A stretch of DNA of 64,000 nucleotides from CAZRHH01 sp964599885 (lineage in GTDB: Bacteria > Chloroflexota > Dehalococcoidia > DSTF01 > JACRBR01), in contig CAZRHH010000007.1 in NCBI GenBank assembly GCA_964599885.1, positions 1 through 64,000 on the forward strand, written 5' to 3'. Under the pieces are notes generated by a model. That model saw only the letters and a program-made list of their open reading frames with translations. It was not told the origin of the DNA and ran no database searches. Positions 21,725-28,619 of the stretch are shown one piece after another. The stretch's first letter is position 1, and the number at the start of each line of letters is the position of its first letter. Made by a program: the position numbers and the translations under genes.

Positions 21725-22933
21725 ATGCTCCGATACTTAGTCAGCGTTTGCGCAGTTGGGTTTCTACTAGGCGCGACGCCAATACCCGCCGAGATCGTCC
21801 CCGAACCGTTGGACGTGATCGGCGCCACCAGCGCGGATCTGGCTTATGCGGAATTGATCGAGGAACCGGATGGCGCGCGCCGTCAAGCCGGGCTTTTCTG
21901 GATGATCGTCTCACCCGAGTTCAACACGGGGGTGATGGGTGAGGCAAACCCGAGCGTCGAACTTCTCGTCGAGGAGCCCACGGGGTTAACCGGCGACGAT
22001 CGACTCATCATCGCTCGGGTACCGGATCCGGGACTAGACGCGATGCTCGCAGCTATGGCTGCCGCCCCCGGAGTGGTGGTCGCGCCGGGCAAGAGTTACA
22101 TGTTCGAGATTGCAGCCAACGATCCGTATTGGCAAGGGCAAGTCGAAGCTGGCTTAGGATGCGACTTCGTCGCCCCGACAATCCAGTGTCCGCCCCCGAT
22201 AGTAAGCTTGGCTCTCAACTGGATACTCACCGAAGCAATTGCAGGCCGGATCGACGTCGTCAATATGAGCTTCGCCGGCTCCCGTGAAGACGGGCAAGAC
22301 TACTTCTTTGATGCGCTTCATAGCCTCGACGTGCGACTCGTAGCTTCCGCTGGGAACGACGGAGCATCGCCAATTCTGTACCCCGCGCGTGAGGATCACG
22401 TCATCGCCGTTGGGGGCGTGAACCCCAACGGCACGCGCCATCCGGACTCGAACTACGGCAACGATCTCGATGTCGCGGCGCCGTACCAGACGTGGGCGCT
22501 CGACGAAATCAACGCACCATGGTACTTCCAGGGCACGTCTGCATCGGCGCCGGTGATTGCGGGCTATCTCGCGCTCTACAAGAGCATGGTGTTCGTGGAG
22601 TTCGAGCCTGGCTATACGGGAGAGATCTGGGAGTCGCGAGGTAGTCCTTGGAACTCGCAAACGGGCCACGGAGTCCCCGTGGTTCCGGTGAATGCGCTTC
22701 TCGATTTTGGTTGCGTGCGGCACGACTTCGATGGCAGTGGCGAGATCGATGTGACGGATCAGCAACTCATCGCGTATCGGTACGGTGCCGAGCCTCCGTC
22801 ACAACTTTACGATCCGAAGTACGATTTGGAGCCGTGGGTGTACGTTTGGCCGCCGCAACCCGTCGACTTCGACATCGATATCCAGGATATCCAGAAGATC
22901 TTCGGGCGGGACGCATATACATGTCGTCAGTAG
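21725..22933 (+). CDS. Subtilisin-family (S8) protein lacking the Asp/His segment, with dockerin-like tail
   Basis: 402 residues. Signal peptide MLRYLVSVCAVGFLLGATP; an I9-like prodomain (LIIARVPDPGLDAMLAAMAA); the domain-start motif AANDPYWQGQ; then directly the second half of the S8 fold: VVNMSFAG, VASAGNDG (oxyanion Asn about 211), VIAVGGVNPNGT and GTSASAPVIAGYLAL (Ser about 272). The stretch that should hold the catalytic Asp (DTG) and His (HGTHVAG) is missing without any frameshift. The C-terminus has two EF-hand-like loops (DFDGSGEIDVTD and DFDIDIQD) resembling a type I dockerin. Predicted secreted; protease activity doubtful. GAGGAGGCG precedes ATG. Confidence 0.8.
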   Translation: MLRYLVSVCAVGFLLGATPIPAEIVPEPLDVIGATSADLAYAELIEEPDGARRQAGLFWMIVSPEFNTGVMGEANPSVELLVEEPTGLTGDDRLIIARVPDPGLDAMLAAMAAAPGVVVAPGKSYMFEIAANDPYWQGQVEAGLGCDFVAPTIQCPPPIVSLALNWILTEAIAGRIDVVNMSFAGSREDGQDYFFDALHSLDVRLVASAGNDGASPILYPAREDHVIAVGGVNPNGTRHPDSNYGNDLDVAAPYQTWALDEINAPWYFQGTSASAPVIAGYLALYKSMVFVEFEPGYTGEIWESRGSPWNSQTGHGVPVVPVNALLDFGCVRHDFDGSGEIDVTDQQLIAYRYGAEPPSQLYDPKYDLEPWVYVWPPQPVDFDIDIQDIQKIFGRDAYTCRQ

Positions 22934-23046
22934 CGTGTCACGGAGCCCCGCCGCGTCTCCGGTCGCAAGGCTCGCGCGTTCAAAACATCGTGTACTCTCG
23001 GCACCCCGCCTAGCGCAGCCGAGATGATTCCGGCAACGAGTGTCCG

Positions 23047-23223
23047 ATGACGTTGTTGCGTCAGAAGATCTCGACGGTAATCAACGTGCTGGTGCGGCTG
23101 GGGGCGGAGGAGGGCGAGCGGCGGTACAAGGCACGGTATGAGGTCGATGGGGATGGCGTGATCGAAATTGAGGATGCGCTGCTGGCGCTCGGGGTGCCGA
23201 CGTGCAGGCGCGGGCGTCGCTAG
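23047..23223 (+). CDS. Small dockerin-like protein, 58 residues
   Basis: ATG at 23047 to TAG at 23223. It reads MTLLRQKISTVINVLVRLG, then KARYEVDGDGVIEIEDALLA, ending in GVPTCRRGRR. The second part carries one calcium-loop motif (VDGDGVIEIED) like those in the subtilase tail. There is no signal peptide. It may be the surviving 3' end of another array unit, or a free-standing mini-dockerin. No Shine-Dalgarno is obvious. Confidence 0.45.
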   Translation: MTLLRQKISTVINVLVRLGAEEGERRYKARYEVDGDGVIEIEDALLALGVPTCRRGRR

Positions 23224-23303
23224 CGGGAGCTCGACGCGGTGTGAGTGTAGGGGCCGGCGTGATGTGCGCCGGCCCGAGGCGGCAGACAGGCGAGGAGGTG
23301 AGC

Positions 23304-23867
23304 ATGGCCCGCGTGCGACTGAACGAGACGGCAGACCTGCCTGAGGATCACCGCTGGCTGTTCGAGCGGATGGAGAAGCGCGGCGGCGTGCTGAACATTT
23401 TTCGGGCGCTCTCGCACAGCCCGGAGGCGCTGCGGCGCTTCATGAAGTTTGGCAGCTACTTCCTGGAAGAGGGGAAGCTCGACGCGGGGTTGCGAGAACT
23501 GGCGATCCTGCGCGTCGGCATGCTCTGCGGTTCGCCGTACGAGTTTTCGCAGCACATCGCGTTTGGGCGCCGCGCCGGCCTCACCGACGGCCAAATCCGC
23601 GGCATCGCCAGCCCGAGTGTCGCGCTGTTCGAGCCGCAGCAGATGGCGGTGCTTGGCTACGCCGGCGAACTGACGACCAACGCCCGCGCGTCCGGCGCCG
23701 CGTACGACGCCGTCGCGGCGTTCCTCAACGCCGAAGAGATCGTCGAACTGACGATGGTGATCGGCTTCTACAACATGGTGTCGCGCACGCTCAACGCGCT
23801 CGACGTTGACGTCGATCCGGTCGCGCGTGCCGATTTGGACGCGTTGCAACTGCAAGTCGGCCCGTAG
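23304..23867 (+). CDS. Carboxymuconolactone decarboxylase family protein
   Basis: 187 residues with the CMD/AhpD-like fold: LFERMEKRGGVLNIFRALSHSP, then LREL AILRVGMLCGSPYEFSQH, where family members have a redox CxxC plus His. Here only one Cys (MLCGSPYEFSQH) is kept, so a peroxidase-type dithiol is unlikely. Related proteins act as decarboxylases or alkylhydroperoxidase-like enzymes. ATG at 23304 is preceded by GAGGAGGTG; the longer upstream frame runs over the mini-dockerin end. Confidence 0.85.
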   Translation: MARVRLNETADLPEDHRWLFERMEKRGGVLNIFRALSHSPEALRRFMKFGSYFLEEGKLDAGLRELAILRVGMLCGSPYEFSQHIAFGRRAGLTDGQIRGIASPSVALFEPQQMAVLGYAGELTTNARASGAAYDAVAAFLNAEEIVELTMVIGFYNMVSRTLNALDVDVDPVARADLDALQLQVGP

Positions 23868-23907
23868 CCCGCGGCCGACCGTTGCGGCGGCGGTGCTTGC
23901 CGGCGCG

Positions 23908-24864
23908 TCACGCCTTTTCGGCGACGAGCTGTTCCGAGACGTCCCAGAGTTGTTTGGCGCGTTCGGGGTCGAGCGCGTAGGGCATGACGCCCTGCATGGG
24001 GTTGTCGGCATTCCAGGGTCGGGCGATGGCGCAATCTTCGAGGTAGTGGCCGCCCTGGCCTTCGAGTTCGGGCGCGACGGCGGCCCAGATGGATGTGGCC
24101 GCGCCCTGCTCGGTGCTCTTGAAACGCGGGTTCGGGGTGCCGTACTCATCGATCCAGCCGAGGGCCACCTTCTCTTCGTTCGACATGTGTTTCTGGAGTC
24201 CGGTCATGATGCCGCCGGGCATGACGGCGTTGGCGGTGATGCCATCAGCGGCGTGGCGGCGCGCCAGTTCGACGGCGAAGAGCGCGTTCGCGGTTTTCGA
24301 CTGCCCGTAGGCCTGCCACGGATCGTACGGACGCTGGCGGAAGTTGATGTCGCTGAAGTCGATATCGGAGCGGCGGTGGCCGATCGAGCTGAGGGCGACG
24401 ACGCGGGCGTTGCCGGCGGCTTTCAGCGCGGGGAGCAGGCCCGTGGTGAGCGCGAAGTGGCCGATGTGGTTGGTGCCGAACTGCATTTCGATGCCGTCGG
24501 CGGTGTATGACTGCGGCGTGGCCATGACGCCGGCGTTGTTGATCAGGATGTGCAGCGGGTGCCCCTGTGCGACGTAGTTCTCGGCGAGGGAGCGGATGGA
24601 TGCGAGCGATGCGAGATCGACGATGGCGGTGTCGATCGAGGCATCGGGGTTGTCGGTGCGGAGCGTCGCGGCGATCTCTTCGGCCTGCGCGGCGTTCCGT
24701 GCGGCGAGCGTGACGTGGGCGCCGGCGCTGGCGAGCGCGCGCACGGTCTCGACGCCGATGCCGGATGCGCCGCCGGTGACGATCGCGTTCTTGCCGTGCA
24801 AATCGCGGCCTGCGATGACGTCGAGCGCGGTGGAGCGGGCGCCGAATGGTGATTGGGTCGTCAT
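23908..24864 (-). CDS. Short-chain dehydrogenase/reductase
   Basis: 318 residues. The Rossmann motif is TGGASGIG near residue 28, then NNAGVMATP, catalytic Ser in ALSSIGHRR and YGQSK for Tyr and Lys. The sequence DFSDINFRQRPYDPWQAYGQSK is typical of retinol-dehydrogenase-like SDRs of unknown physiological substrate. The start is ATG at 24864 (MTTQSPFGARS); the longer frame reads through intergenic DNA. It stands alone, convergent with the CMD gene. Confidence 0.92.
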   Translation of the reverse strand: MTTQSPFGARSTALDVIAGRDLHGKNAIVTGGASGIGVETVRALASAGAHVTLAARNAAQAEEIAATLRTDNPDASIDTAIVDLASLASIRSLAENYVAQGHPLHILINNAGVMATPQSYTADGIEMQFGTNHIGHFALTTGLLPALKAAGNARVVALSSIGHRRSDIDFSDINFRQRPYDPWQAYGQSKTANALFAVELARRHAADGITANAVMPGGIMTGLQKHMSNEEKVALGWIDEYGTPNPRFKSTEQGAATSIWAAVAPELEGQGGHYLEDCAIARPWNADNPMQGVMPYALDPERAKQLWDVSEQLVAEKA

Positions 24865-24950
24865 GATGTTGCGCTTTCGGGTTTGCAGTTCTGGTGAATG
24901 ATTGTGCTGTTGGAGATGGATGTTGGTCAAGCGATTCGGAGCGCGGTTGA

Positions 24951-24984
24951 ACCACAGAGGCACAGAGGCACAGAGGCGCGGAGG
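24951..24984. repeat. CACAGAGG-type dispersed repeat
   Basis: ACCACAGAGGCACAGAGG then CACAGAGGCGCGGAGG, between the SDR and hydrolase genes. Confidence 0.75.
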
Positions 24985-25026
24985 GGTGTTTGGACGTTGG
25001 AGGTGGGAGGTGGGAGGTTAGTTCTC

Positions 25027-25797
25027 TTAGAAGGTGTGATTCGCCAGCCAGTCTTTGATGGCGGCGGTGACGGCTTCGGGTTGCTCCAGCGTGGTGATGT
25101 GGGCGGCGTTGGGGATGGTGACGAGATCGGCGTTCGGGATGGCGGACGCCATCTGTTCGGCGTCGGCGGGCGGCGTGATCGGGTCGTCGGCGCCGACGAT
25201 GATGAGCGTGGGGACGGCGATGCGCGGGAGATCGCCGAGCGATGACGGGCGTTCGGCCATGGCGGTGAGCGCGCCGACGATGCCTTCGAGCGTGGCGCCG
25301 GCCTCCACATCGCGCACCGCCTGCACGACGCCGGGGCGATCGGCGAGCGTTGCGGGCGTGACGAGGCGCGGCAGCATCGCTGCGATGACGATCTGTTTGC
25401 CTTCGGACTGGGCGCGCTCCGCCATCGCGTAGCGGCCCTGCTTCTGCTCGTCCGTGTCGGCAGCGGCCTTCGTGTCGGCGAGGATCAGACCCGCGACGCG
25501 CTCCGCGTAGAGACGCAGGAACGCGAACGCGACGTAGCCGCCCATCGAGAAGCCGGTGAGGATGACGCGTTGCACGCTGAGTTCATCGAGCAGTTCGCGC
25601 AGGCCGGCGGCGTAGGCGTCCATCGATTTCGCGGCGCCGGGCGTGCGGCCGAATCCCGGCAGGTCGGGCGCGATGACGCGGCGTGACTTGCTGAGGGCGT
25701 CGATCTGCGGGCGCCACATGCCGGACGTGAACGGAAAGCCGTGAACGAGCAGCAGGGGCGGGTCGCCCGTGCCGTGCGATTCGTGTGCGAGTGTCAT
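25027..25797 (-). CDS. Alpha/beta hydrolase
   Basis: 256 residues. HGFPFTSGMW forms the oxyanion region, the nucleophile elbow is TGFSMGGYVAF (Ser about 97), the acid is in IIVGADDPITPP and the base in NAAHITTLEQP. Resembles 3-oxoadipate enol-lactonase/BioH-like hydrolases; the substrate cannot be told. Its first four bases overlap the gmk stop (ATGA), so it is coupled to gmk. Confidence 0.9.
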   Translation of the reverse strand: MTLAHESHGTGDPPLLLVHGFPFTSGMWRPQIDALSKSRRVIAPDLPGFGRTPGAAKSMDAYAAGLRELLDELSVQRVILTGFSMGGYVAFAFLRLYAERVAGLILADTKAAADTDEQKQGRYAMAERAQSEGKQIVIAAMLPRLVTPATLADRPGVVQAVRDVEAGATLEGIVGALTAMAERPSSLGDLPRIAVPTLIIVGADDPITPPADAEQMASAIPNADLVTIPNAAHITTLEQPEAVTAAIKDWLANHTF

Positions 25798-26423
25798 GTG
25801 GCCGTCTCCTTCGTCGCGGTGTTGTTGTTGAGCGCGCGCTCGGTGGCGAGGATCGCGATCAGGGCGTCGACGGTCGCGTCGAGCTTGCCGGGCTCGTTGA
25901 CGATGACGTGCTCGAATTCGCCGCTGCGCGCCATTTCGTCGAACGCGGTTGCGAGGCGGCGGGCGATGCGCTCTTCGTCGTCGGAGCCGCGGGCGCGGAT
26001 GCGCGCTTCGATCTCATCGAGCGACGACGGCGCGATGAACACGAGTACAGCGTCGGGCATGAGCCGCTTGATCGACGCGGCGCCCTGCACATCGGTGCGG
26101 ACGTAGACGTCGAGACTGGCGGCGAGCTGTTCGAGCACCTGCGCGCGCGGGACGCCGGAGCGGTGACCGTAGACGACGGCGTGTTCGAGCAGGCCGTCGC
26201 TTTCGATCAGCGCGTCGAACTGCGCGTCGGAGACGAAGTAGTAGTCGACGCCGTCGCGCTCGTTGTCGCGGGGCGGGCGTGTGGTGCAGGTGATGACGCG
26301 ATGGAAGCGATGGCCGCGGAGCGCGAGTTCGTCGAGGACGGCGTCTTTGCCGGCGCCGGAGGGGCCGGAGAGGACGACGAAGAGTGGCGATTCGGCGGGG
26401 GGGTCGTATGTGTTGTTGGTCAT
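25794..26423 (-). CDS. gmk: Guanylate kinase
   Basis: 209 residues. P-loop LSGPSGAGKDAVL (residues about 19-31), GMP-binding TTRPPRDNERDGVDYYFV, and the lid region with DVQGAASIKR. It phosphorylates GMP to GDP. The P-loop has Asp-Ala after GK where most Gmk have S/T; the following residues are otherwise canonical. I chose ATG at 26423 (MTNNTYDPP). Upstream lie two class D REPs. Confidence 0.95.
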   Translation of the reverse strand: MTNNTYDPPAESPLFVVLSGPSGAGKDAVLDELALRGHRFHRVITCTTRPPRDNERDGVDYYFVSDAQFDALIESDGLLEHAVVYGHRSGVPRAQVLEQLAASLDVYVRTDVQGAASIKRLMPDAVLVFIAPSSLDEIEARIRARGSDDEERIARRLATAFDEMARSGEFEHVIVNEPGKLDATVDALIAILATERALNNNTATKETAT

Positions 26424-26436
26424 CGTTCGTACCCGC

Positions 26437-26463
26437 ATGACACGGGCTGAAAGCCCGTGCCAC
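26437..26463 (-). repeat. REP-like element, class D
   Basis: CACGGGCT/AGCCCGTG arms with GTGG head on the minus strand; 14 bp upstream of gmk, possibly in its 5' leader. Confidence 0.8.
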
Positions 26464-26503
26464 AGTTATCTGGATGCGACGGTCTTGACTGAATTCCACG
26501 CCC

Positions 26504-26527
26504 GCGCGGGCTGAAAGCCCGCGCTAC
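26504..26527 (-). repeat. REP-like element, class D with GTAG head
   Basis: Arms GCGGGCT/AGCCCGC as in other class D copies, but the head is GTAG, not GTGG. It shows that the two heads are interchangeable on one stem. Confidence 0.8.
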
Positions 26528-26600
26528 GATAAGGAATCGATGCTTCAGTTTGCGGCAGCGTGGAGAAGCTTGTCGTGATGAAGCCACTTTCGTCACGCGG

Positions 26601-27899
26601 TCACTCGCTGAGCTGTTCGAGGTGTTGCCAGAAGTCAGGATAGGAGACGGCGACGGCTTCCGCTTCGTCGATGCGGACGTCGCCGCTGCCGGCGAGCGCG
26701 GCGGCGGCGAGCGCCATCGCGAGGCGGTGGTCACCGAACGATCCGACGTTGCCGCCGGCCGGGGGCGTGCCTCCTTCGATGACCATGCCGTCGTCGCGGG
26801 CGCTGATGCCGACGCCGAGCGCCGATAGCTGCGACACGGTGGTGGCGATGCGGTCGGATTCCTTCACGCGCAGTTCCGCAGCGTCGCGGATCGTCGTCGG
26901 GCCGTGGGCGAAGGCGGCGGCGACGGCGAGCGCGGGGATCTCGTCCATCATGCGGACGATCAGGTCGCCTTCGGCAGTGACGCCGCGCAGTTCGGACGAA
27001 CGCACGACGATGTCGGCGACGGGTTCGCCGGCGACGGTGCGCTCTTCCTCGATCGCGAGATCGGCGCCCATGGCGCGCAGCACCTCGATGATGCCGGTGC
27101 GCGTGGGATTCATGCCGACGCCGGTGAGGTGGATCTCGGCGTCGGGGTGGACGCTGGCGGCGACCATCCAGAACGCGGCGGCGGAGATGTCGTTCGGGAC
27201 GCGCAGCGAAAGCGCGGTGAGGCGCCCGCCGGGCGTGAGGCGGATGGCGGGGCCTTCGCGGCCGATCTGCGCGCCCATGGCGGCGAGCATGCGTTCGGTG
27301 TGATCGCGGCTCGGCTGCTGTTCTTCGACGATCGTGTCGCCTTCGGCGTACAGGCCGGCGAGCAGGATCGCGGACTTCGTCTGGGCGCTGGCTTCGGGGA
27401 GGCGGTAGCGGATGCCGCGGAGGTTGCCGCCATCGATCGACAGCGGCGCGAAACGGCCGTCGTCGCGGCCGTGTACGCGCGCGCCCATCTCACGCAACGG
27501 CGTCGTGACGCGCGCCATCGGCCGCTTCCGCAGCGAGGCGTCGCCGGTGAGGACGCTGTGGAACGGCTGGCCGGCGAGGACGCCGGACATGAGGCGCATC
27601 GTCGTGCCGGAGTTGCCGCAATCGAGCACGGCGTCCGGTTCGCGGAGGCCATCGATGCCGCATCCGTTGATCGATAGGACAGGCGTTTCGCCTGAGGTGT
27701 CGAGTGTGTAGTCGGCGCCGAGCGCGCGGAGGACGCTGAGCGTCGAGATGCAGTCTTCGCCGGGGAGGAAGTTGTGTACGGTGGCTTCGCCATCGGCGAG
27801 CGCGTTGAGGATGGCGGCGCGGTGCGAGATCGACTTGTCGCCGGGGACGGCGATGGTGCCGTGGAGGCGTTTCGCGGGAGTGACGGTGCGGGTGGTCAT
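26601..27899 (-). CDS. aroA: 3-phosphoshikimate 1-carboxyvinyltransferase (EPSP synthase), class II type
   Basis: 432 residues. PGDKSISHRAAIL at the N-terminus, CGNSGTTMRLMSG, SAQTKSAILLAGL, RDHTERML and NPTRTG are all present; this set defines class II enzymes, which tolerate glyphosate better than class I (family knowledge). It joins shikimate 3-phosphate and PEP in the aromatic pathway. The start is ATG at 27899 (MTTRTVTPAKRLHG); upstream in-frame sequence is repeat DNA. tyrA lies 1.9 kb away in the same orientation with an unrelated gene between. Confidence 0.96.
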   Translation of the reverse strand: MTTRTVTPAKRLHGTIAVPGDKSISHRAAILNALADGEATVHNFLPGEDCISTLSVLRALGADYTLDTSGETPVLSINGCGIDGLREPDAVLDCGNSGTTMRLMSGVLAGQPFHSVLTGDASLRKRPMARVTTPLREMGARVHGRDDGRFAPLSIDGGNLRGIRYRLPEASAQTKSAILLAGLYAEGDTIVEEQQPSRDHTERMLAAMGAQIGREGPAIRLTPGGRLTALSLRVPNDISAAAFWMVAASVHPDAEIHLTGVGMNPTRTGIIEVLRAMGADLAIEEERTVAGEPVADIVVRSSELRGVTAEGDLIVRMMDEIPALAVAAAFAHGPTTIRDAAELRVKESDRIATTVSQLSALGVGISARDDGMVIEGGTPPAGGNVGSFGDHRLAMALAAAALAGSGDVRIDEAEAVAVSYPDFWQHLEQLSE

Positions 27900-28001
27900 G
27901 CTGGTAGTGTAGATGGTCGTGGGTCTTGGGTCGCTGGTGGGAGATCGGAGATCGGAGATCGGAGGCCGGAGGCCGGAGGGTCGTCGTCGGTTGGCGCGTG
28001 G

Positions 28002-28025
28002 GCGGAGCTGAAGCTCCGCGGCTAC
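28002..28025 (-). repeat. REP-like element, class B
   Basis: GCGGAGCT/AGCTCCGC arms, GTAG head on the minus strand. Confidence 0.75.
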
Positions 28026-28071
28026 ATTTCGCTTCGGGGTGGATTCGGTGGTCGTGCTGCACGGCGGCGAC

Positions 28072-28094
28072 GGCACAGCACGCTGTGCCGCTAC
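28072..28094 (-). repeat. REP-like element, class E
   Basis: GGCACAGC/GCTGTGCC arms, GTAG head. Confidence 0.75.
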
Positions 28095-28144
28095 GGGAGA
28101 TTCGATGTGGCGCGGGCGATTCGACAGTGCTTGGCCGGATCGAC

Positions 28145-28169
28145 GGGGCCCGGCAAGCGGGGCCCCTAC
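28145..28169 (-). repeat. REP-like element, class C
   Basis: Second class C copy, same GGCAAGCG loop as at 17216. Confidence 0.75.
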
Positions 28170-28225
28170 TAGCTGTAAGAGATCCGACGTAAAGATTGAG
28201 TTGGTCTGCGCCGGTATGGGTGCGG

Positions 28226-28231
28226 TATAAT
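28226..28231 (+). promoter_or_regulatory. Consensus -10 box TATAAT before the candidate small RNA
   Basis: Perfect TATAAT, rare in this GC-rich window. The best -35 is TTGGTC at 28201 with a 19-base spacer. The expected +1 is at about 28237-28239, exactly where the RNA closing stem begins. Confidence 0.6.
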
Positions 28232-28236
28232 CGTGG

Positions 28237-28368
28237 TGCGCCAGAGAAGAACAGGGTGGCCCTTCGGAGACGGGGGGGCGGGATCATTGCTAGAGATTCC
28301 ACGAGTGTTCCGAGCCATCTGGCGCATTGAGGTAACGTCCGCTCAACAGGCGGGCGTTTCTTGTTTTT
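28237..28368 (+). ncRNA. Candidate small RNA gene with its own terminator
   Basis: Bases 28237-28245 (TGCGCCAGA) pair perfectly with 28318-28326 (TCTGGCGCA), closing an RNA of about 90 nt. Inside, GAACA pairs with TGTTC and GGGATC with GATTCC, giving a rod-like fold. It is followed by an intrinsic terminator. No credible protein is encoded. It does not show the GGAA-loop features of SRP RNA, and is too short for tmRNA or RNase P RNA; a short 6S-like RNA is possible but unproven. Confidence 0.5.
28334..28368 (+). terminator. Intrinsic terminator of the small RNA candidate
   Basis: Nine-base-pair stem AACGTCCGC/GCGGGCGTT with loop TCAACAG (one G-T pair), followed by TTTCTTGTTTTT. No protein gene ends nearby on this strand, so it must serve a non-coding transcript. 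Confidence 0.75.
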
Positions 28369-28393
28369 CGCGCGCTGGCTGCGGCACGACGAT

Positions 28394-28416
28394 GGCACAG
28401 CAAGCTGTGCCGCCAC
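28394..28416 (-). repeat. REP-like element, class E with GTGG head
   Basis: GGCACAGC/GCTGTGCC arms, loop AA, head GTGG on the minus strand. Lies between the small RNA terminator and the next promoter. Confidence 0.75.
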
Positions 28417-28454
28417 AGTGTGGTGCGCGTTCTTTTCTTGTCACACGGCGGGTG

Positions 28455-28483
28455 TTGACGGTTTATGCGTTCGGTGCTATGTT
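28455..28483 (+). promoter_or_regulatory. Sigma-70-type promoter for the structured leader and phosphotransferase gene
   Basis: TTGACG at 28455-28460, 17-base spacer, TATGTT at 28478-28483. The expected +1 is near 28490, giving a 130-nt leader before GTG at 28620. Confidence 0.65.
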
Positions 28484-28489
28484 CGTCGC

Positions 28490-28619
28490 CAGCGCTCCAG
28501 GGGTAAGCGCCGAGACTCGCCGGAAGGCTTGAAGCCACCTCTCTTATCAGGATTCGGGTGACGGACACGTTGCCCGCATCCCGCCCGTGCGAGTCCGGGC
28601 GAAATGAGAGGTGGTCGCC
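28490..28619 (+). promoter_or_regulatory. Structured 5' leader with three-way junction covering the ribosome site
   Basis: P1: CCACCTCTC (28535-28543) pairs with GAGAGGTGG (28606-28614), which is the Shine-Dalgarno of the downstream gene. P2: an 8-bp stem CGGGTGAC/GTTGCCCG with loop GGACAC, extended by GGAT/ATCC. P3: CGCCCG/CGGGCG with an 8-nt loop. Two short hairpins (GCGCT/AGCGC and GGCT/AGCC) precede P1. The fold suggests translational control by ligand or temperature. It does not match SAM-I, purine, TPP or FMN riboswitches or a hammerhead by eye. Confidence 0.5.

Larger units (their letters stand above)
27900..28225. other. Intergenic region upstream of aroA with three REPs
   Basis: No gene. 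A GGAGATCGGAGATCGGAGG tract at about 27941-27975, then class B, E and C REPs at 28002, 28072 and 28145, all heads on the minus strand. Confidence 0.6.
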
